Below, piece after piece: positions 57,818-64,000 of a stretch of 64,000 nt of DNA. This DNA is from Strongyloides papillosus (lineage: Eukaryota > Nematoda > Chromadorea > Rhabditida > Strongyloididae). The stretch lies in contig SRSI01000074.1 of assembly GCA_005656395.1 (NCBI GenBank), positions 558,001 to 622,000 on the forward strand, written 5' to 3'. Position numbers and translations under genes: made by a program. Position 1 is the stretch's first letter. Each line of letters starts with the position of its first letter. The notes below the pieces were generated by a model, which saw only the letters and a list, made by a program, of their open reading frames with translations, had not been told where the DNA came from and did not search any database.

Positions 57818-60736
57818 CTTAATAACCTAATTTAATTCCCTAAAAAATAATGACATCAATTTAGAGCAAACAATAAGCTAAAATAAATTTAACAAAGAAA
57901 TGGGTAATATGCGACATAAAACAACAATTATTAGCAAATAAGTCAATACATTGTTCTATCAAGAGCAATGTGAAAATATACTACCACAATTAATAATAAA
58001 ATCAAATATAAATTGTCAAGAAAAAAATATATAATATATTAATTTAAAATAAAAAATGGAAAATAAGAAAGAAATAAAATAATAAACACTTAGATAAAAA
58101 TAAGAGCATCTTAATCTACCACTACCTTTTTTAATATTTAAATATTTTAAAGGAGAAAATTACCATTAATATAACTGTTAAAACAAATGGTAATATATAT
58201 TTGTATTACGCTTGAGATATGAAAAAGATAAAATTTAATGATAGACATCTCATGACTAATTTTCAATTGAGATGATATACTCATGGATAAAAGAATGTAA
58301 AAATTACCAATCAACAATATTTCAACGACACATAAACAATTTTGTTGTTACATATTTTAAGAGCAAATGAACTATAATGTTGAAAAAAAGCATAACTTAG
58401 AAGAATTGAATAGAATGAAATTAAAGGAAAGAATAATCCAGTAACATAATAAATCAAATATCAACTTGGATATTAAAATTTAATCGTTGTTATGATATGT
58501 AGAGAAAATTATGTAACGTTAAACATGTAAAACACTATAACTTTAATACAAATATTTGACTCTGTTTACATTTATCTTAAATATTATGTATATAATTTTT
58601 AGACATCTTCTCAGAAAAGTACATATCTTAAAATTCAACATATTCAAAATTGAAATTATTTAAAAAATAAAAAACACACACTAAAATATGTTAATAATTT
58701 GCGTTTGTTTTTTTTGTAAAACTTTCACCCATATATGTCATATCTATTTAGCAATGATATAAAAATAAACCTTGAACATATAATACCATTGTAAGATTTC
58801 ACCTTATGAAAGTAGTTAAAAAGAATTGAAAAACCTTATACAAAGATAATGTAAATTGAAATAAATAAAATACTATTTTCCATATACATGTACCATGCGA
58901 AATACATAAAAATCACTAAATAGAAAGACTTCTAAATATTTTGTTGATTATATTATATAACAAATAAACTATATGAATAGGAGAAGACTAATAAAAATAA
59001 CAATTGATATTTGAAAATGTTATTTACAAAAAGACAAGTAAAAGTGAGAATAAAAATAGAGATATCATAAATTAACTAACTCAAAAACCTAAGTACTCTT
59101 ATAAATCTCCCTTTTTAATAAAATAAAAAATATTCTAAAACATAAATAAGACAACAAAAATTATATATTTAAAAAAATTAAATGGTGTCATCCATTATCA
59201 TAAATACATTTTTTCATGTATATTTTTATGCTCATAAAAATAAAACATAAAATATAACTTTAAAATTTCCATACTATCCTTAAATAATGAATAATCATTA
59301 AATTTTTATTAGTTATACCTATAATTTTATAGTTATAAACTGAAAATAAATTACCTATGTAGTTTTGAAAATAATAATATTGTATCTCAACTTTATAAAA
59401 TCATATTTTTTTTCGTCACGAAAAGAAGTACATTATATTTAATTGATATAGATATTTATAAAAGTTAATTCAAGGATAGATGTTTATACATAACAGGAAA
59501 ATAATTCGAATAAATAAAATGTTTTTATATATTTTTTTTATAAATAGTTCTTTCCAGGGAAACATGAATGGTGGTTACAATGTTAATTTTTAACAATAAA
59601 AAATTTTTATGGTCAGTCTAAAGACAGTGATCTATTAAAGTACATATTCTAAATTTAAAATAATAAGTTAAAACATTTATATTTAAAAATGAGAAAATGT
59701 AGAAAGAGAGTGTGGGAGAGAGAGAAACAAAATAGTCGCTATATTACAGACAAATTCTAAATGTCTTTTGACAACTTTTTATAGATAGACAAATTAAAGG
59801 GATTAAAGTTTACGTTAAAAATAGTGCTGTCATGGGTACACTATAGGTTTTATATAAAAACAAGGGCAAATAATTAGAAATGAATAATATTTGATCATAC
59901 GAATGAATTTAAATGAAATAATACATATTTATAAGCGTTAAAAATTTTGTTATTCAACAAAAATTATGACAAATATATCTATCTATCTATCAAAATACGA
60001 ATTGTTTATACTTTTATAGTCTTTGTTAAGAAAAGCCAGGTACATATATTTAAAAGCCATTTTACATGTTTATTTCTATTGAATATACTTAAAAAAAGAG
60101 AGATTAATATTAAAATAAATTGAAAAATATAACAAAAGCATACTAACAATGTATATTAGTAGTGTTTATTAGAAATCAACATAATAATCATAGAAGAATT
60201 TTTCTCAAACGACTATACCAAAGTATCACTAGCATTTAAAAATATCACCTTACAAATAATAAGAAGAAGTTTCCTGTTGTCATTAGATTATTTTGATAAA
60301 AAGGAAAAAACACTGCGCTAATAGATATGTAGTTAATATTTACATTAAATTACTTAACTTATATTTTTGGTGATATATTTTAGTGGCATCAGATGAAAAT
60401 AGAGACACCCTCATGATAGGAAAATAATAGTTCTATATATCTTAGTTAGAACTATTTATTTATAATATATCATTTTGATATAATTGAATAGCTATAAAAA
60501 TACATATTTTAAGAAACAAAAGATTAGTTGGATAAGGATGATTTCATAGGGAAAATATATATGAAACTAATACTGTGAGAAGATAGTTAATTAAATAAAT
60601 ACAAGGAAGAAAAAAGCAAATACAATAAATATGTATATATAAATGAAAATCTAACTATAAAATTATTATAAAACTTTTAGTAGTTTGTTTCCTTTTATTT
60701 TTTCCTTATATATATCTAAAAGAATTTTATTTAAAA
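57818..60736. other. 2.9 kb gene-free region
   Basis: No coding gene supported. It contains a short CTAT microsatellite near 59979 and a purine-rich GAGAGAGAG stretch near 59716. It lies upstream of both the AMPK-gamma long promoter and the neuropeptide gene. Confidence 0.5.
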
Positions 60737-61205
60737 ATGTATTTTAAAAATAATTCTAAAAATAGGGGTTTATCTATTTTTATTATAATATTAATAATTT
60801 CTTTAACTAAAAATGTTGTTTGTGAAAATTATATGCAAAATTATGGAACTGGAATTTTTAAATATAAATCAACACCCCATAATGATTTTTACTTCAAAAT
60901 TATGAGAATAAACAAGGTTTGTTTATAATTTTACGGTGCTTTTAGACAAAAAAATAATTTTAAAATTATTGTGTAGGGAAATTTTATTGTACGATCATAA
61001 AATGATTCTTTTATAGGATATTCCATTATTTCCAAGCAGATTCAATGAAATCAGACCATATTTAAAGAATGATGATGATATAGATTATGATAGTAAATAT
61101 ACAATTACAAAAAGAGTTTCAAAAAATATAAAAACTCGTGAAGATGGTGGTAGTTATTCACACCTCCATGCGGCAAGATGTTATTTCAATCCAGTCAGCT
61201 GCTAA
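60737..61205 (+). CDS. Neuropeptide precursor, allatostatin-C (PISCF)-like
   Basis: Exons 60737-60916 and 61017-61205 around a 100-nt intron give 122 aa. The N-terminus is a signal peptide (SIFIIILIISLTKNVVC) after a short polar leader. The propeptide is acidic and polar (KNDDDIDYDSKYT). One dibasic site (TITKR, about residue 94) releases a 27-29-residue C-terminal peptide ending ARCYFNPVSC. C-YFNPVS-C matches the allatostatin-C ring CYFNPISC, with two cysteines six residues apart for a disulfide. The usual final Phe of PISCF is absent; the stop follows Cys directly, so the peptide would have a free-acid Cys end. Receptors of this family are somatostatin-like GPCRs. Confidence 0.8.
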
Positions 61206-63750
61206 CTAACTTTTTCCTTTTTCAATTTTATTATCGTAGAACACAGAAACAATGTCGATTAAAAAGGAAAATACGAATGTTGAGTTGATAAAAATTAAGG
61301 AGAGAAATAATATTTAACAAAATTAGTTTTTATGACAATCTTCATAAATAACAAATATACATTTTACTATAAATCAAAAGGAAAACAATAAATAAGGCAA
61401 AACACAAAAATGTTGAGAGAAATTGTTTGAATAACAATGATAAATTATATTAGCATTAAAAAAATATATTCTTCTAATGTTTACAAAAAAAATTTTTTTC
61501 TGATCATGCAAATAAAATTTACATTTTTAAAATTTATATTTTAAATAGAAATTAGTTTTCAATATTTTTATTTCTTGTTTAATTTTTAATTTGAATTTTT
61601 TATTTAATATCACTATTATTTACTGTTTACAAAGCAGATTGTCTTACTAAAATATATAAAATGAACTAAAATTTCCTGCACAATTTTTCATTTTATAACA
61701 AAAAAACCAAACAATTTTAAGACAAACCTTCGTGGGACATTCTTTATTTAATTAATATATTTTATGTTACATTAATAAAAAGCTTCTGCTTTTATCTTCA
61801 TTTTTTAAGTTAAATAATCTACTTCATTAATCTCTTAAAATCTTTGTTAATCTTGATTTATATTGGTTTTTTATTACGAAAAGTATTATACTCATGTAAA
61901 GTATAAATTAAGAATATTATGCTTGTTTTTTATTATATAATTTAGAAAAACTAAAGAAGATTGTTTTAAAAGATAACGAAGAAAACATATTTTTGTATTC
62001 TTTAGATAAAATACTTAAAAGTATATATTCAAGAATTATAAAATAAATAATTGTTATTTATTTATAGTAAAAAATAAAGGAAGCTTTTTTAATCAGCAAT
62101 CTTATCAAATTATACTGTATAGGACAAATATTTTGTCAATTAGAAAATTATCAAGATACATTTATCTATTTTACTTTTTTAACAACTACATACCTTAGCG
62201 TTATTAAAAAGAATTAATCAAGAAAGATATAATTAATAAAATTAGTAATAAATATTATCAATATTTGCTTTGTTTATTAAAAAGTTATTTTGATTATTAA
62301 AACAACGTTATTTTTTATAATAATAAGTTTGAATAAAGCAATATTAAAACAGAAAAAAGGTTGGATTAAAAATTTTTGCAATAAAAATAATATTATAATT
62401 TGATTGAGTGAATCTTCAAAAATTAATAATTTCAATTTTTTATATTTTTCTAACATACACAAAGCTTTATGTATGGAACAAAAGTTTTCTGTGGTAAATC
62501 TACTACAGATATATTTAGGATATTTTGATCAAATGTTTTCTGTTTGTTTTTAGTTCTAAAATGTTTAAAAGAGATTTTTTTACACAAGAATTTTTTTGCA
62601 TTAATACAAAAAAAATAAACAGCTTAAATTTTCCAGAGTCATATATTTTTTTATATTTCATAATTTAAGATCTCATTTTTCATGTAAAAATCTTAATTTT
62701 CCATTAAGACGTTATGTCCGCTTTCGTCAAAATCTGAATTATTTTCTCAGCAAGTACTAAAGTGCACATGATTATCTTCACAATTTTACACACTTTCTTA
62801 AATTACAATTATAGTTTTTACAATATATAATTTTTTTACTACTTTACATATTGTCAATAAAATTTTAGTATAAAGGTATCAACGATTATAAAAGCGACCT
62901 TGTTAAAATCAAAATGAATTATTGCAACTGTTTTTTATCGCTTTATAGTTTTTTCTTATTTTTATTAAAATTTATGGAAATTATTTTTTAAATGAGGGCT
63001 CATTTACACAAATGTAAAACACATCTTATTAAATGTTATATTAACCATAATTAAAGTATTTGAATTAACAAAAACAATTTTAAAATAGTGAATTTAATTT
63101 GACATAATTATACAGTATTTTTTAAAAACATTTATTCAGAATTTCTACTATAATTAAAAATTCTAGATAAAAATAAATTTCTAGATAATATCTGTCTGAA
63201 ATAAATAATAATAACATTGATAATATCATCCACAAAATCAGAAACATTTAATTTATAATCTAACTCAACAATTTTATTTATCTTGTTATAATGTATTATT
63301 TTTATCAGTCATAAAAGAAATTTAATTTACAAGTATAATATGTTTAAAAAGATTATATAAAAACAAATATAAAATTTTGAATTCTTTGAATAATTTATGA
63401 GCAATAAAAAAATTATGATGTTGTATTAAGATTAAAAATTTTTAGATTCGTTTTACTGTTAATAAATTTTTAATAAACATTTCGAGTACCATAAAAATAG
63501 TAATATATATTTACAATTAAGTACAATTGAGTAGGAATTAATTTTATTTTACTCAGATAAGCTCTTCAATGTCAAATAATAATTTTATATTTAAATTATC
63601 AAATTGTTTAGAAAAAAAAATAACGATCTAATATTGTAAATGAATATGTTTTTTAAAACATATGTAATAAATCTCACTAGGTAAAAAAATGTTACAATAA
63701 ATCAAATACAATAAAATTTTTTATTGATAACAACCGACTTTACAGAAATA
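61206..63750. other. 2.5 kb gene-free region
   Basis: AT-rich with long T and A runs; open frames such as 62277-62462 are low-complexity. No RNA gene recognised. Confidence 0.5.
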
Positions 63751-64000
63751 TTAAAGAACTGGAATTTCAAGTATCTCATCGTTTTCATTTTCAATAGGTT
63801 TTTTCTCTAAAATAAATCTTGGAATATCTTCTGGATTTGGTTCAACTTCAAAGTCGTAGTTGTCATCTAAGTCTTTGATGCCACCCAAATTTTCATGTAT
63901 ATCTCTACATATTTCCAACAATTTTGGATATACCTTTGGATCATATTCTGATGAAGAGCAAATAGTATTCCAGAGTTCCTTATATTGTTCTGGAAGATCT
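63751..64000 (-). CDS. Unidentified protein, C-terminal 82 residues (runs off the right edge)
   Basis: Open from the window edge to TAA at 63751, with the frame starting DLPEQYKELWNTICSSSEYD and ending NDEILEIPVL. Acidic, rich in Asp, Glu and Pro (DNYDFEVEPNPEDIPRF), with a probable helix around DPKVYPKLLEICRDIHENL. The codon use and amino acid mix look coding. I do not recognise the family from this piece. Confidence 0.7.
   Translation of the reverse strand, partial: DLPEQYKELWNTICSSSEYDPKVYPKLLEICRDIHENLGGIKDLDDNYDFEVEPNPEDIPRFILEKKPIENENDEILEIPVL

Overview
The window reads as nuclear DNA of a parasitic nematode, most likely Strongyloides or a close relative (Strongyloididae). This is inferred, not proven. 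The reasons are: very AT-rich non-coding DNA; few and short introns (many 38-55 nt) with GTAAGT-like donors and TTTTAG-type acceptors; likely trans-splice acceptors just before several start codons; recognisable nematode-type genes (astacin-EGF-CUB-TSP1 protease, HAF half ABC transporters, cct-6, cdk-5, crh-1, AMPK gamma, a C-type lectin); and a locally duplicated SCP/TAPS (CAP) gene pair. I found no prophage, CRISPR array or bacterial-style operon.

Layout. 0-3.9 kb: 5' end of eIF2-beta (-), a small coiled-coil gene (-) and mitochondrial arginyl-tRNA synthetase (+). 4.3-9.4 kb: two half ABC transporters head to tail. 11-12.9 kb: a degenerate, RecA1-only DEAD-box protein. 13.4-16.1 kb: secreted astacin protease (-). 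17.4-21 kb: MED19 (-) divergent from DDX55 (+), whose first intron holds a separate small same-strand membrane-protein gene. 21.5-32.7 kb: a duplicated block with the order 5'-nucleotidase pseudogene, CAP gene, 5'-nucleotidase pseudogene, CAP gene, intact 5'-nucleotidase, with long-inverted-repeat elements between. 33-38.4 kb: cdk-5 (-), a small Cys-rich membrane protein (+), cct-6 (-) and crh-1/CREB (-). 41.6 kb: tRNA-Phe(GAA). 42.2-48.5 kb: a two-domain nucleotide-sugar enzyme whose first domain looks inactive, a C-type lectin, a DUSP22-like phosphatase (all -) and a purple acid phosphatase (+). 48.8-57.8 kb: one AMPK-gamma gene (-) with alternative upstream exons. 60.7-61.2 kb: a probable allatostatin-C-type neuropeptide precursor (+), isolated between two long gene-free stretches. 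The right edge cuts an unidentified gene (-).

Most genes are unrelated housekeeping or signalling genes in nematode-style mixed orientation. The exceptions are the two HAF transporters, which in C. elegans act as an obligate pair, and the CAP/5'-nucleotidase block, which evolved by segmental duplication followed by decay and gene conversion. The most unusual items are the pseudo-helicase, the half-dead sugar-nucleotide enzyme, the allatostatin-C-like peptide, the phase-consistent alternative AMPK-gamma exon chains and the mosaic nucleotidase pseudogenes. All exon boundaries were read by eye from splice signals and reading-frame continuity; no transcript data were available.
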